From Centroberyx gerrardi (lineage: Eukaryota; Chordata; Actinopteri; Beryciformes; Berycidae), in assembly GCF_048128805.1 (NCBI RefSeq), contig NC_136016.1, forward strand, positions 4,912,001 through 4,976,000: DNA of 64,000 nucleotides, written 5' to 3'. The translations under genes and the position numbers were made by a program. The notes beneath the pieces are model-generated. The model ran no database searches, was not told the DNA's origin, and saw nothing but the letters and a program-made list of their open reading frames with translations. Positions 18,495-37,247 of this stretch are shown here, piece after piece. The first letter of the stretch is position 1, and each line of letters opens with the position of its first letter.

Positions 18495-20675
18495 TTTATT
18501 GCAGAATACAAGCGTAGCCTGTCCATTACTTGTATTGAATTTATGAATACGTGGATCTGTCATTCTCTAGTGTGCTTCAGCACCTCTTAAAAACCTTTTA
18601 AGGGGATTCTCAGCAAAATGAATAGACTTTTCTAGGCAAGTTAACACAATAATAGAATCTGTGATTGGATTCTTTGATTATATGTTGCACTCTCACCACT
18701 TTCAGAGTGGTAATAGATATTTTTGTGCCTTTCCCAAGCCATGATCTCATGATATCCGTGCGCCTATACCCTCTTCTGGCCAGTCCCAACACTGAAAATG
18801 AGTAAGTTGTGCTGTTTTTGTCCCTTAAGGAAGTTGATAGCATTCAGTAAGGCAGCGTTTCTACTGCTGCGGTACATGGGCTTCCTGGAACAGCTTGACC
18901 AAACTGTGTGGAATGCATGGTGAAGCCCTCTTCTGTAATCCCAGCAGCAACACTTACAGTATGTGACTCTATTCCAGATGTTCAACTCTTAATCGACTAG
19001 TTGATTCCTAGCAGTTTTGGCTGACACCTAAAAAGGGAATAACATGTTTGTGTTTGCATTTACCCTGCGGAAGACTTTTACTCAAAAACAAAAATCCACA
19101 GACTAAAAGGCTGTTTTAAATTAATTTATAAAAAAAAAAAAGCATTTACCCACTGAAGCAGAACGAACATCTACCACTTTGTTTTTCCTCATGGAACATA
19201 GAATACAATCTGAATAGACTTTTAGCCTGAACAGAATAAAATAATTAAGCAAAGAGAGACTGCCAACTTCCAACACAAAAGGTAACAAACACAGCCAATG
19301 ATGACAGGGAAAAACCGAAAGCAAATGAAGAATAAATGAAAGAAAAAAATAAAATAAGTAAGAGGGTAAGTGCAGCACTGGTCAGAATCATATAGCATAG
19401 ATTCAGTCTAAATTTTCTTCAGTTCCATATTCAGATATCTGCTCAAGTACATTGTCTCTAGATCCGTAACATGCAAGCTCGATGAAGCATATGGTCAAAT
19501 ACGCATGGGAATATACTTTTTTATCTCATAGGATATTTGTAAAATATGAAAAAATCTGTAGATGTACAGTGATAAAGAAATTTCATTTGCATTCGACTGA
19601 GCAGAAAAGAAAAGAAAAAAAAAAAAAAGATCCACTCCATAGATAGTGTTTTCTTTAAGGAAAAGGAGACTACATTCATTTCACTGAACAAAGAGTCCAC
19701 ATACAAAAAAAGATCCCAAAATATCAGGTGATGTTTAAATGGTTTTTTTTTTTAAAGACCCCACTTATAGCTTTAGTATCTTAATTATTACTAGATATCT
19801 GTGCCTTGGGAAAAAACGGAGAAACACTCAAAAAGATCCAAAGATACACATGTACAACGGAATACTGCATATCTACTCACGACTGGATTAGGTAGGTCAA
19901 CATGGAGGCTAGCTGCCGAAGATGGGAATGTCCACACGTACACACACTTTTTTCCCTTTGCGGAATACACTACGGTTGATGTCACGTTTTGTTTTTCTTT
20001 TTCTATCCAACACACATTTGTAAGCGCTTTGTCTGTTAATGCTACCGGGGGGATGATGCCGTTGGCTCCGTTTCCCCCTTCTTTTTTTGGGGGGGGGAGC
20101 GCGTTCGGAGCTGTCCAATCAGCAGGTGGGCCTCCTCCCCGCCGTCCCGGGCGTGCACCGGGGGGTTGGGGCGGCGCGGAGGATGTTAAGCTTGGCTACA
20201 CGGCTAAGGTCTAAGAAGTCCTTTCTGATCTGGAAACCTGTGTTTTTTTAAGTCTCTCTCTTTTTCTTTTTTTTTTTTCTTTTTCTTTTTTGTTAAAACT
20301 GCTGTGAAGACTTTTCCTGTGCTTCTTTCTCTTCAGGTGCCGTCCGAGTCTCCGGCGTCGGGGTCATGGTTCGTCAGCAACTTTTCTTCTTTGATTTTCG
20401 TTTTTGCTTTTACATTTTGGTCTGTAGTTTTTGCATCATATTTCACGGTCTTTTTATACCTGGGGGTGGGTGGGGGTATGAGGGGGTTGTCACACATTCT
20501 GTAGTCCATAGGCGTTTCCACATCTCTTCTCCTTTTGGCACCTTGGAGTAGATGATAACCGGGGGGTGGGGGGCGGGAGGGCAAGGTGGAGACCCGAGAG
20601 TGTATAAGGTGTGATAGTAGATTAGTTAGGCTCAATGAGTATGGGAGAGCGGGGGTCAGTGTCCAGAGCAGGGAG
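18495..20675 (-). other. foxk2 3' UTR, candidate polyA signal at 18495-18500
   Basis: On the minus strand, DNA after the foxk2 stop has no coding potential and many homopolymer runs, including G-rich stretches near 20090 and 20465. The first clear AATAAA read from foxk2 is at 18500-18495, giving a 3' UTR of about 2.2 kb. This is inference; an earlier weaker signal could be used. Confidence 0.4.
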
Positions 20676-27405
<6,730 letters not shown>

Positions 27406-27599
27406 CTAGGGAACTGGTTGAGATTTAGATGTGTGTGTTATGCGCAAACGTGGAAGCGGTTGCAGTGAATTTAAGAGGGGATTAATATTTTTAGTATTTT
27501 GAAAACGGGGGATCCAAATTTAAACGGTGGAGAATTTGACTAGGAACGTGCCAGACCGGGGACACAGCGGCTCCGACCCACCGCCGCGACGAAAAGGAA

Positions 27600-27735
27600 A
27601 AAGAAGGGGCATCAGCCAATCAAAAGCGGCCAAACGGGCGGAAATGCTATGACAGGCAGCACGTCGAACCAATGACAAGCAGGTCGGGGTAGGCATATGT
27701 GTGATGTTTACCAATGACAACAACAATATAAATAG
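27600..27735 (-). promoter_or_regulatory. foxk2 promoter with three CCAAT boxes
   Basis: CCAAT occurs at 27616-27620, 27669-27673 and 27711-27715, so ATTGG on the foxk2 strand, spaced 53 and 42 bp. They lie 215-315 bp upstream of the foxk2 ATG in a locally CpG-rich stretch. Multiple spaced CCAAT boxes are typical of NF-Y-dependent promoters. A TATTTATA-like sequence near 27728 lies upstream of all three, so it is unlikely to be the core TATA. Confidence 0.5.
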
Positions 27736-28518
27736 CCCGTAGAAAATAGTGGTTGGTTGCACTGCAGGCTGACACGCAGATGGATGGAGAGTTATAAAAT
27801 GTGGTGCTGTGATTTCCTGGAGGGGAGTTTGTTATGTAGGCTACTCGAAAAAAAGTCATCTGTGTATGGATGGACATTTATGCAACCCTGCCTGGAAGTA
27901 ATATATTTTTTTGTTTCCTGAAAGCTATGAAAACTAAACTGCGCCCAGGTGAAGAATGACACATTATGTCAAAAAAATCTCAATACACAAATACAAAAAA
28001 ACCAGTCGATTTTCAGAGGAGGATTATCATATAAAACAAGCTGTGATGTTATGTGTACTAGAATTGGACCACATACTACACCCACTGATTTTATTTATTT
28101 ATTAATTTTTAATTTTCATTGTACTTTCCCAGAGTCTACTTCCCTGTTATGATGTCAATGATTTTTGTACAGTCATGTGTCCCAAAATTTTATAATAGTC
28201 ATAGGCGCCCATCGACTTTCACTATGGTGGGACTATGACTAGGCCGTACAGTAGCTGCTTGTTGACTGCAAGCTTATTGCAGGTTAAGGGCATTCCAGTT
28301 ATGGAAGGATACATAAGGCCAAACACTGTAGCTTGTAATGCAATCCACCACCAACTTGCACATAAGCACAACACATGCCTGCCTTTGACAAGAAAAGAAA
28401 TTGTCATTCAATGCCCTATACCCTTTATCCCACCTCCACTAAAAATACATCAAGAGGGGGCAAAGTGCTTTGAATATTTGTATACACAACCAAACAGGTG
28501 ATCATCATCAGTAATTCC

Positions 28519-29015
28519 CAGAGGTGTGACCTGAAGTCAACTTTGCTTGAGTCAGTCTCAAGTCTTGAGGCACAAGTCTAAGTCAAGTCCCAAGTCTGAA
28601 TGTAGATTACCAAGTCAAGCCCAAGTCAAGTCCATGTCTTTAATGTCATGTCCCAAGTCTAAATGTAGAACAGCAAGTCAAGTCAGAACAAATCAAGAGT
28701 CCAGTATCAATTTAATATCTTAAAGAAAACTAAATATCTAGGACTTTTCAATGCAATATGGTTTTAATAGGATAAAAACTTGGTAAGGGCATCATGAGTT
28801 TGATTTCTAGAATCAGTTTCAACTTCAATAAATTCAATCATTCCATACAAATTCAGAAAACAGAATTTAAATTCAGTCGTCTGCTGGAACAAATCTCATC
28901 ACTTTCAATCTAAGTCATTTACTCGTTTACACAAACACAAGATCTTTTGTCAAGACTTTAGAAACCTTTTCAAGTCATCAAAGTACACGTCAAAGTCAAG
29001 TTCCAAGTCACCAGA
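28519..29015. mobile_element. CAAGTC-rich degenerate repeat, probable hAT-type non-autonomous element
   Basis: It starts CAGAGGTGTGACC and contains about a dozen irregular copies of CAAGTC/CAAGTCAAGTC, with a divided interior. A related CAAGTC-rich block lies at 62768-63086. CAGAGGTG-starting ends with CAAGTC repeats are, from memory, a common teleost hAT-type family. No target-site duplication was identified. Confidence 0.55.
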
Positions 29016-29049
29016 ACCCAAGGCAAGGTATAGTGAAATGAAACTAGTC

Positions 29050-29125
29050 CTCATTTTGCTGAGGGCCCCCTGGAACCCTCTCATGGACCCCTGGGTGCTC
29101 CTGGACCCCACTTTGAGAACCACTG
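29050..29125 (-). mobile_element. hAT element end (CAGTGGTTCTCAAAG terminus)
   Basis: The minus strand from 29125 reads CAGTGGTTCTCAAAGTGGGG, the hallmark terminal inverted repeat of Charlie-like hAT elements. The element body should lie to the left. The opposite end was not recognised. Confidence 0.55.
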
Positions 29126-29538
29126 GTCTAAGTGGTCTATAGGTCTAGATGCCTGACAGGTGGGCACCCCCATAAAGCCCAAAGTAAACCCCATAAAATC
29201 CTGGACTTGAGGCCTTTTTTACTCTCTGTCTGGAAGACAAAAAGAGCCAGTTTGACACTAACTGTCTTCTTTAATGAAGCGTTTATCTTCCAGGCCAAGA
29301 GTCAGATGTTCCATGGCTCAAAACCATGAACAATGACAAACATATGCAGCTCTCTGACTTTTTGCCAGTAGTGTTGGAGAGTGTCAATATGCCTACTAGG
29401 TCTGCCTTCATCCTGCGGGATAACAGCAGAATATGCTAGAAGTTTTTCCTTGTTTCTTTATTTTTTTTTGTTTTAACTTGTTTCATATGTTTGGCCTTGG
29501 CTGTCCTGTTCAGTGACATGACACTCTATTGTATAAAT

Positions 29539-29600
29539 CATTGGTTCCCAAAGTGGAGTCCTTGAGGGGGATTCCATGTGGTGAGGAATAGTTTGATTTC
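29539..29600 (+). mobile_element. Diverged hAT element end
   Basis: CATTGGTTCCCAAAGTGGAG on the plus strand matches the terminus at 29125-29106 (minus strand) at about 17 of 20 positions and faces away from it. It looks like the left end of a second related element extending to the right. Confidence 0.4.
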
Positions 29601-30237
29601 ACTGTTACTTCTCTCACTAGTATGTAGAAGAATGGAATGATCTATTCTGAATGTGAAAACAGTCAGTTTTTGTAGTGAATTTACTTGCACTTTTTATTCA
29701 CGTCCAAATTTAGAAAACAAATGCCTTACTTCTGCTTCTCTTTTCTGATTTCCTGAGAAGTTCTGACAAAAAGATTGGAGTTTTTTTGCCTTCTTGTTTT
29801 TTCCCCTATCTTTTTGATTTTTTGTAATACTTTATTTGGATCTACTTTTCGATCTGAACAACATTCTTTGTTAGTTCACGATGCTTTTGATATTTTATGG
29901 TGAATATTTACTTTTTGATATTGTGAGAAGAATTTGATTGCTCTTTATAATGTGTATACTTTGAAATGTACACACATTGTAATGTACTCATATTCAGTCA
30001 TCCATATTTAAGCAATATAATCTGTAAGTAACAACTGTAAGTAAACCAATACATGCAAGTAATCCCCAATCTTTCCTATCTTTACTGCATAGTGTTTATA
30101 TAACCCCACAATTGTTTAGATTCTATTTTTATTGTTCTTATTGTTTAGATTCTGTTTCATGTTTATATTCTATTTCTTCCCTGCTGTATCCTATTACTTT
30201 TGCTGCAATGACCCAATGAATATCCTCATCTTATCCT

Positions 30238-30601
30238 GAAATATTGTGAGCTTTATGAATTCAAAGGTTATACCCCTTGACACTCTGTATTAAAACACCA
30301 CATGCAACCAGAGACCATAAGTGAATGAAATAACACCTGTGAAAATGTACTACCTCTTGACAACTGGTACATTTTTCATCATACTGTAAATCTTTACTAC
30401 CTTATGTTCTGTGATTTTGTAATTGATTTTTTTCCTTTTTTCTTTCCCGCTTCTTTTCTTTCTTTATCCTATAGCATAAAAATACATATACTGTATGAAA
30501 AATGTGTCTGAACTGTAAGAATTGTAAAACCTAATGATGTAACTGACTTTTGAATAACACAATAAAGTATATCTATATATAAAAAGAAATATTGTGAGCT
30601 T
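30238..30601 (+). mobile_element. 5'-truncated LINE tail with 16-bp target-site duplication
   Basis: The 16-mer GAAATATTGTGAGCTT occurs at 30238-30253 and again at 30586-30601. Between them, 332 bp ends in an AATAAA signal and an AT-rich tail (aataaagtatatctatatat then aaaaa). A long perfect duplication plus a 3' AATAAA and simple tail are diagnostic of target-primed reverse transcription by a LINE. No reverse-transcriptase frame remains in the insert, so the family cannot be named. Confidence 0.85.
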
Positions 30602-32737
30602 AGAATTGTATGGTTTTATCTGACGATGAAAATGGAATCATCCAGATTTTCATGATATTGGAATGTTACTTTATGCTAGATTGGTGTGGGGTTAAAAGAC
30701 AGAATGTAGGCTAGGCTACATAACAGTTTAGCTAGCTGGGATGCCAGATCTTTGAAGCTTATTATCTCATATCTCAGAACTGCACTTCCCCGAACTTAAA
30801 CCAAAAATGAAACATAAAAAAAGACTCCACCTTGTATTACTTGAGTCTGAGTTCGAGTCCCATGTGAGCCCCTGCCGGGATTTCCGTGCAGCGGGTTAGT
30901 TTACAAATCGTAGTACAGCCACCATGCTGTGCGCGCGTTGACATGCCGTGGAGGTCGTGTTAAATATGGTATTTTAAACAGTTAAGACGAAATAACATTG
31001 TCGTTGAGGCACGCGCTGCTTTAACACAGCCTCGACTCCACACGGCGGTACTGTCAGCTGTCCGGAGGCCTGTTCGTCAAGTGTTCATCAATATTAAAGA
31101 CAACGTGCTGCTCTGAGCGGACCCATGCGCCATGTCGCACGTGCTCTCTGGCCGTGACGTCACCGCCATGCAACCGAGCTGCGTTCAAGACTGACAGAAA
31201 GACTAACTACCAAACAAATGGAAAATATTCAGTTTTATATTATATTTATATTATATTATATTCAGGCTGAATTCCTCTGACGCAGATTTCATTTGGATCC
31301 TAATAATTGTGTATTCTATTATTTAGAAATTGAAACCCGTTTTTCTATAGCAGTATGTCTATAACAACATATTCTGGAGTGGTATTTAGAGACAAAAATC
31401 TTTTCACCTGAATTCTCCAGGCAGTGTAACTTTTTGAGGCAGGATAAAAACATTGATTTTACGATATTTTTCTTATTTTAAGTAGGCCAAACCTTTTATT
31501 CACAAATGTAAATATGTCAAAACAAAGCCCATATTGGTGTTTAAAAAATGTTTTATAATTCCATAAAACCAACAAAAATCTGGAAGCTAAAACAGCTAAA
31601 ACTTTTAATTTAATAACTGACATGAATATATTGGAAAAATATTTAAAATTTCCTTTCTCTTCTTTCTTTTTCCTCTTGATTCTGTGTATAGTATTAATGT
31701 TGCATAATCTCTGTTGCAATATTCTTTTTTTTTTTCTAATGTTGAGCAATTCAACTCCATGCCTTGTCATCTCATACACGTCATGTTTTTCATTTATTTT
31801 CTCTTTGCCTCAGGAAGTGCTGCTGTTGTTTTGTACACCCTCATAATGCTGCATTTCTTCATATTTTTCTGTCATACATTTAGTGTTGAAATTGTCAGTT
31901 GTGTTCTATTTAATACCTCCAATTTATTTTATATTCTGTCGCTATTGCTGATCTAACATCCCATTCTTATCACTAACAATAACAGTTGAAAAAGCATCAT
32001 ATTGCTATTATGAGGACATATGAACAGCATTTTAAACTGTTGACTCACAGGACTGAAGTTGAATAGTCGATTTAAGATACATTTTACATTTTGACAATCA
32101 TTATTAACAATAAAGGCCCATTGTGATTTGCAGTGTTAATAAAACCCTGCAAAGTAAAAGCACAGCACTTGACACCACAGACTTTCTCCATGTTTATCCT
32201 GCAAATTGACACTTTTTCTATTAAGTATTCAGAATGAATCTGCTGACTGATCTATCATAAACACTAAAATTATCACCTCATATTGACTTACAGCATGAGG
32301 GACTCTGCATCATGCATATTGGCTTTCACATACTGCCTGTAATGTGTTCGTTTCACATTCATTTCAGTTGGAATAGATGTCCATGATTGAACCCTTACAG
32401 ATTTATCTCTGCAGTCTCATTTTGTGATGATTCACACTCTCCTGATATTGCCATTAGTGTTTTGTTTCCACCCTTGCATTCAAAGCAGCACATTATTTCA
32501 TCTATCTTCAGTATCAACTATCATTGGAATAGCCAGTCCACCATGATGGGCATTTCACTGGGCAGCAGGGGGCTGATACATGATGTACAGGTTCAGATGG
32601 TTAGGAAGCACTAATTCAACATCCTGATGTCAAACTGCCACTGTTCTATCTATCTATCACTTTTCTTTTGCGTGTTTCCCAATTTTATATACTTTTTACT
32701 ATTCATTGCCTCTATAATACAATAAATAAATAATAAA

Positions 32738-32910
32738 CTTTATTTATATAGCACTTGTCAAAACACAGTTACAAAGTCCTTTACAAAACAGAGAAAAATA
32801 AGTACATAAAAAGATAACAATAAAAGCAAAATTACATAAAAAGTTAAGACATGCCTCTTGTGAAACACTTTGTAAAGTCTGCTTTTAGATTAGTGCTATA
32901 TAACAAAAAT
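32738..32910. repeat. Fold-back repeat with TATATAGCACT arms
   Basis: ttatttatatagcact near 32741-32756 is mirrored by agtgctatata near 32893-32903, and inner segments acaaagtcctttac and cactttgtaaagtc are also roughly complementary. The sequence resembles a common teleost repeat beginning TTTATTTATATAGCAC. Family not identified. Confidence 0.5.
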
Positions 32911-33204
32911 ACTACTGCATGGGTTGAACAGAGACTTCAACTAACAGTCTAATGCTGTAACTCTAGACCAGTGCTGACATCTGCTGGTCTTTTACTGTCA
33001 TGCATGGATGTCTGAACTGCCATTATTTTAATGGGACCTGACCAGGTTCGAGAGCAGTGTTTAACCCGAGAACAGTGCATGTGTATTCATTGGTTATATA
33101 TTAGGTTGTCTAAATAAAATGAGATGCTGTATTATTAGTTGGCAACCCATACAGCACATTGGCAAAATGGTTTTAAAACCCTGGGGAATGCAAAAGCCTT
33201 ATCT

Positions 33205-33560
33205 GGTTCAGGACCAGAGGTAGAAGGAATACTGAAATATTTTACAAAAACCATTACGATGTTGTACAATCTCAGTCATCGTCCCTGTAAAAGTTATAGG
33301 ATTAGCCATTTCAGTGTGGTCCATGGAAATAATTTTATGCATCATTATTGGTCCAAGGTTTGGGAGTGGTTCCTGTTTAACTCATATCAATAAAGATAGC
33401 ATCAGTTATGGGAGAAATGATGATTTTATTGTGAATACCAAATATCACTGTAATCAGTACTCATGTTTAAAAATAAAACACTCAATTTGGAGTCGCAGTA
33501 CAGTAATAGTGGTAAAATTTTGAATAATTACTCAAGTAAATGTAATTAGAAAGACTTATA
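33205..33560. repeat. Diverged relative of the TACTCAAGTA hAT-type repeat
   Basis: Contains accagaggtagaaggaatac at 33208 and attactcaagtaaatgtaatt near 33528. These are weak matches to the element at 46773-47262. Both ends are eroded. Confidence 0.3.
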
Positions 33561-35959
33561 CCTTACAGCCACATCTTGTAAGAAAGGTCATGTTTGCCTT
33601 TACTTGTTTGTGAAGTAGTGGTAAATAAAAAGGAGGATGAACTATGACCTCCAGTTGGTGATAATCATAAGGCAAACAAACACCAATGTGAAGTATATAT
33701 ACATCACCAATATGATCTATATTTTCAGAAAAGCATTAATTTATGCCTCATATAACAGAAACCAGATCCTCACATAGCTTATATCAGGCTGATTCTACTT
33801 ACTATGATGTATAATTTACCTTATAAGAATTTGTGTTCCGCCAATATGTTTTCTTGAAGTATCACAACCATTCAGTGTTTCCCTCAGAATTGTATTCTTA
33901 TCAGGGTGGAAAAGCCTCTGAAACAGCATTGAGACCATCATGGGACACTAAAACTCAGACTAATGAAATTCTTTGAGGGTTAGCAGCTCCATAAAGCCAC
34001 CTGTTCAGTGATAGGGACACACTCTGGGACACATTAGGCCTTTAAATGAAGAATTCATTTACATAAAACATAATTGAACAGTTATGCGATTAATTATGAA
34101 TGTGCAAAGGAGATAAAATTTCACTACAGACTACAGACTGTTTTTCTGTAGCTGTAGTCAGGGAGGAACCTCTAGGTGGATGACACTGAATGACTGATAT
34201 TTGATATTTAATTAACCCTAACCCTCGGCCTCATAACAATTCATGTCAGGTGGGTAAAGTGGGTTTAGGTGGGTTTACCCTCCACTATATCCCATAGTCA
34301 GTCCCAAATGCTCCAATACATCAAAGTTCAGACCGCTGAACTCTGAAGCCCCGTCCTGTCCAGGGACACAAGAGGCCGCCGGAGTGTGAAGCTCTGGCAG
34401 ACCCACAACAACCAGGCATTGAACCGACCGGACGGGGCAGAACTTAATCCCTGCCCCCCTTTGTCACCGCAGCGCTGAGTGAAGCAGTGTCAAGTTCAGT
34501 TGACCCAGTGCATGCGTGTGTGTGCGTGGCTGGCTGGCAACAGGTCCTGGAAAAGACGCATTAGGTGTGAAGTGTAAACCGAAGCCGTTGGAGAAACACA
34601 GAGGGATCCTGACACCTCAGAGTCACATGTCGACCGGGTAACATAGCCAAACGCACTTCTCCTTCTTCTTGTTTGAGCAGCGTGGCGGCGGTAATGAATT
34701 AGTCATGACACATTTCCAAAGACTCCCCTTGTGCAAGACCCCTTGAAAACACCGCAGGCTGGGAAGAGCTCGACTAAACATGGCTTGTGCATATCTTTAT
34801 GCTGGATGAGGAAGTTTTGCTACATGTTGAAATCCCATATCATGTATTTTCTTCAAGCAAACAATCATCAAAATCAATAAATCAAAGGCACATTGAATCT
34901 ACTTGCATGAAACAATTTGTATCTCTTGTTTGTTTACCCTGTTATCCCTTTATTTGACTTGTTAGTTAAGGGCTATTGTAGTGGCCTGCATTGTTAAACC
35001 CGGGGATTACTGTGGTGTAAAGTTTGAATATCAGCCACACAGTAGAGGGGTGTGTCCACTGTCTAGCCTTGCGACAGAAAAACCAGTTGTGTCACATAGT
35101 TGATTCAAAGTTTATATTCGGACATGAGGGCACAGATCATAAACAAATGTGTAGAAACGGGCTGCAAATGTGGGATAACGCTAAATCTTCTGTGTCATTA
35201 TGATATTTCAGAGTTGGGAGAAGCTTGTGTTCTGTTTCCTCCTCACACAAACCCTTGCTTGTAAAATGAGAGCACTCCCTGCCCCAGTAGGTAATGGACC
35301 CAGTTTGACTGGTTTCTATTGAATGGGTTGAGCGACCAATACTCAGATTTCACAACAGGAAAATCACCACAGAGAATGATCAGAAACAACTCCTCTAGAT
35401 CTAAATCAATAGACAGTGAATAAATAAGTGATTACCAGCATCGTCAAGATCTAAATCAAGTGGGAATACGCAAATAAAGTACAGTGATTTTTTCCTGATT
35501 TCATAGTAAATCATCAGTATTTCAAAGGAAAATACAAAAAATGGGTCAGATTAGTCCCACTTTTTTCCTGATTTGACAGAATAAATTAAATGTACAGCAT
35601 CTTATTAAACACAAAATCACAGCATCAGATCATCATGAACAAGAGTTCTGAAGATTTCAGCCTTCTCAGATTCAAGTTCTATCCCTTTGGGCAATGAAGC
35701 AAATGTACAAACATCCCAGAATAATCCAGTACAGAGAAAACAAGTAGAAACTGAGACATCCACCTGAGGAGAAAAGAATAGAACTCTGTTAAAGGGAATT
35801 CTTTCACTGTACTGTAAATGTCTAGAGCAAGTAATGGTTGGATTTGAAGATCTGCACCTGTTGCTGGCAGGTTTGGTTTCAGTTCCAGTCCCAGTTCCAG
35901 GGCCTGGACATGCCCTGAAAGTGCATTGTGCTGCAAATGAAGCCCCCCAGCCATGCATC

Positions 35960-36187
35960 TCATTTGGGGAGAAACTCCTCCATGGACACCTCAATGTTTG
36001 TCAGGTACCAGATGATCCAGAACACCAAGCTGAGGAAGATAACCAGGGGTCCCGAGAAGACCAAGAAATCCCAGAAGCTGAAGGGAGCGAAGACGCCGAC
36101 AAAGAAAAGGATGAGGCCCACCGCGTCCAAGAAGACGGCAGCAAAGAAGAACGGCAGGCAGCGGCCGAGGTACGGAGTGTAATCCAT
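35960..36187 (-). CDS. tmem238l: Transmembrane protein 238-like (small two-pass membrane protein)
   Basis: Single open frame of 75 aa from an ATG at 36187 to TGA at 35960. It starts MDYTPYLGRCLPFFFAAVFL and shows two hydrophobic helices, about residues 10-32 and 40-62. They are separated by a short polar turn and followed by the family-typical WYLTNIEVSMEE. The GRC...FLDAVGLILFFVGVFA...FLVFSGPLVIFLSLVFWI pattern matches the TMEM238 family, and the short C-terminal tail matches TMEM238L. Function is unknown for the family. A second member lies 2.9 kb away on the same strand, so the pair looks like a tandem duplication. The gene symbol is tentative. Confidence 0.8.
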   Translation of the reverse strand: MDYTPYLGRCLPFFFAAVFLDAVGLILFFVGVFAPFSFWDFLVFSGPLVIFLSLVFWIIWYLTNIEVSMEEFLPK

Positions 36188-37028
36188 GACAGAAGTAGTT
36201 CCGTACGTATCCGCGGGACCGGTTTAGGGGAATTATTCGGACAAGCTATCTGTCCGACGTGCGAAAAATGTTAACAGTGAAATAAAATTTACCAGAAAAT
36301 CTCCTTGGAAAAAACGCTTCTCAATGCCGTCTTGTCAGTCTGAGGTGAGACTGAGGAGGAAGAGGAAGCGCTTTTAAAACCCAGGTCACATTCCTCTCTA
36401 TAACACCAATCTCTTGCATCTTGCATATTTCTCAGGGGGAAATGTGTTTCTTTAATGATGACACCAGACTCGACGTTCCGCCTCTCTATCGCTGGATGTG
36501 GTTTTTTGACACATCTTCATTACATAAACATATTACATTCCCACAGATCCAGAATTCGCCTTATCTTTGGCCCACAGGTGGATTTGAAAGACTGGAAATA
36601 TTTGCCTCATATTTTGGCCTGAAACATATTTGCATAGATAAAATAAGAGCAGGGTGGTGGAACACCCGGGGCTCATACATACTCCATAAAAAGCGACATC
36701 TAGTACATGGATGCCGATGGGGTAAAACAGCCTCCTGTGACACTTTATAGTTATTTAACATCAGCAGTGGAAACCAGACGAGGAAAAGGGAGGCAGGAGA
36801 AACCATTGACCCCACCTGCCCATTGCACAACACACTGTGTGGGTGTTAACGTGTTGTTATCAGCCATCAAACTGTATCAGTCAGCCAGGATGACGCTCTA
36901 ACATCTATGGACACACTCTCAGATGTTAAAGTGGCAGCACACAGAGAGATATGACCCAGTCCGTTTCTGTGGAAACTTTATTCAAAGACAAATAATTCAC
37001 AAAGTCGACGCATAAAAATAGAAATTTG
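36188..37028. other. Upstream region of the TMEM238-like gene
   Basis: No coding feature is supported. A ttttaaaa motif on the minus strand near 36372-36379, about 190 bp before the ATG, could act as a TATA-like element. A canonical AATAAA on the minus strand (36977-36982) ends the candidate exon just to the right. Confidence 0.35.
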
Positions 37029-37247
37029 CTATGTACATGTTAATTTAAGACCTTTTCTTCTTCTGTGCACAGCCCCTTTTTCGCTTACTATGGATACAGG
37101 GCTTTTCCCTGAATGAGAAATAGTCTCTTCTAATGAAAGTGTCTTCAGTTCCTTGGCTAGAAGTTTTTCAGTCTGTTGGAGATTTTTGGAAAGCAGCAGC
37201 ACAAGGAGGGAGTCCGTCCTTTTAGACCAGAAGAGCCAGACTTCACC
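37029..37247 (-). CDS. Candidate terminal coding exon of an unidentified gene
   Basis: On the minus strand a strong acceptor (long T run, then CTCTCCTCTCCTTCGCAG) is followed by an uninterrupted 72-codon frame starting in phase 0 at 37247 and ending in TAG at 37031-37029. AATAAA follows about 50 nt later (36982-36977). The frame contains LQQTEKLLAKELKTLSLEET and a basic tail, HRRRKGLKL. An in-frame TGA lies just upstream of the acceptor, so this cannot be a stand-alone ATG gene; it would need upstream exons. None was identified between here and tmem238. It could be the last exon of an unknown gene, a spliced 3' UTR segment of tmem238, or a chance open frame. Confidence 0.3.
   Translation of the reverse strand, partial: GEVWLFWSKRTDSLLVLLLSKNLQQTEKLLAKELKTLSLEETISHSGKSPVSIVSEKGAVHRRRKGLKLTCT

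Larger units (their letters stand above)
27763..35959. other. Gene-free region between foxk2 and the TMEM238-like pair
   Basis: No recognisable coding exon was found in 8 kb. Contents that can be named are listed separately: CAAGTC-rich element, hAT ends, LINE tail, fold-back repeat. 31.2-32.7 kb is very AT-rich. 30.88-31.19 kb is a local CpG-rich island-like patch with no visible gene. Confidence 0.55.
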
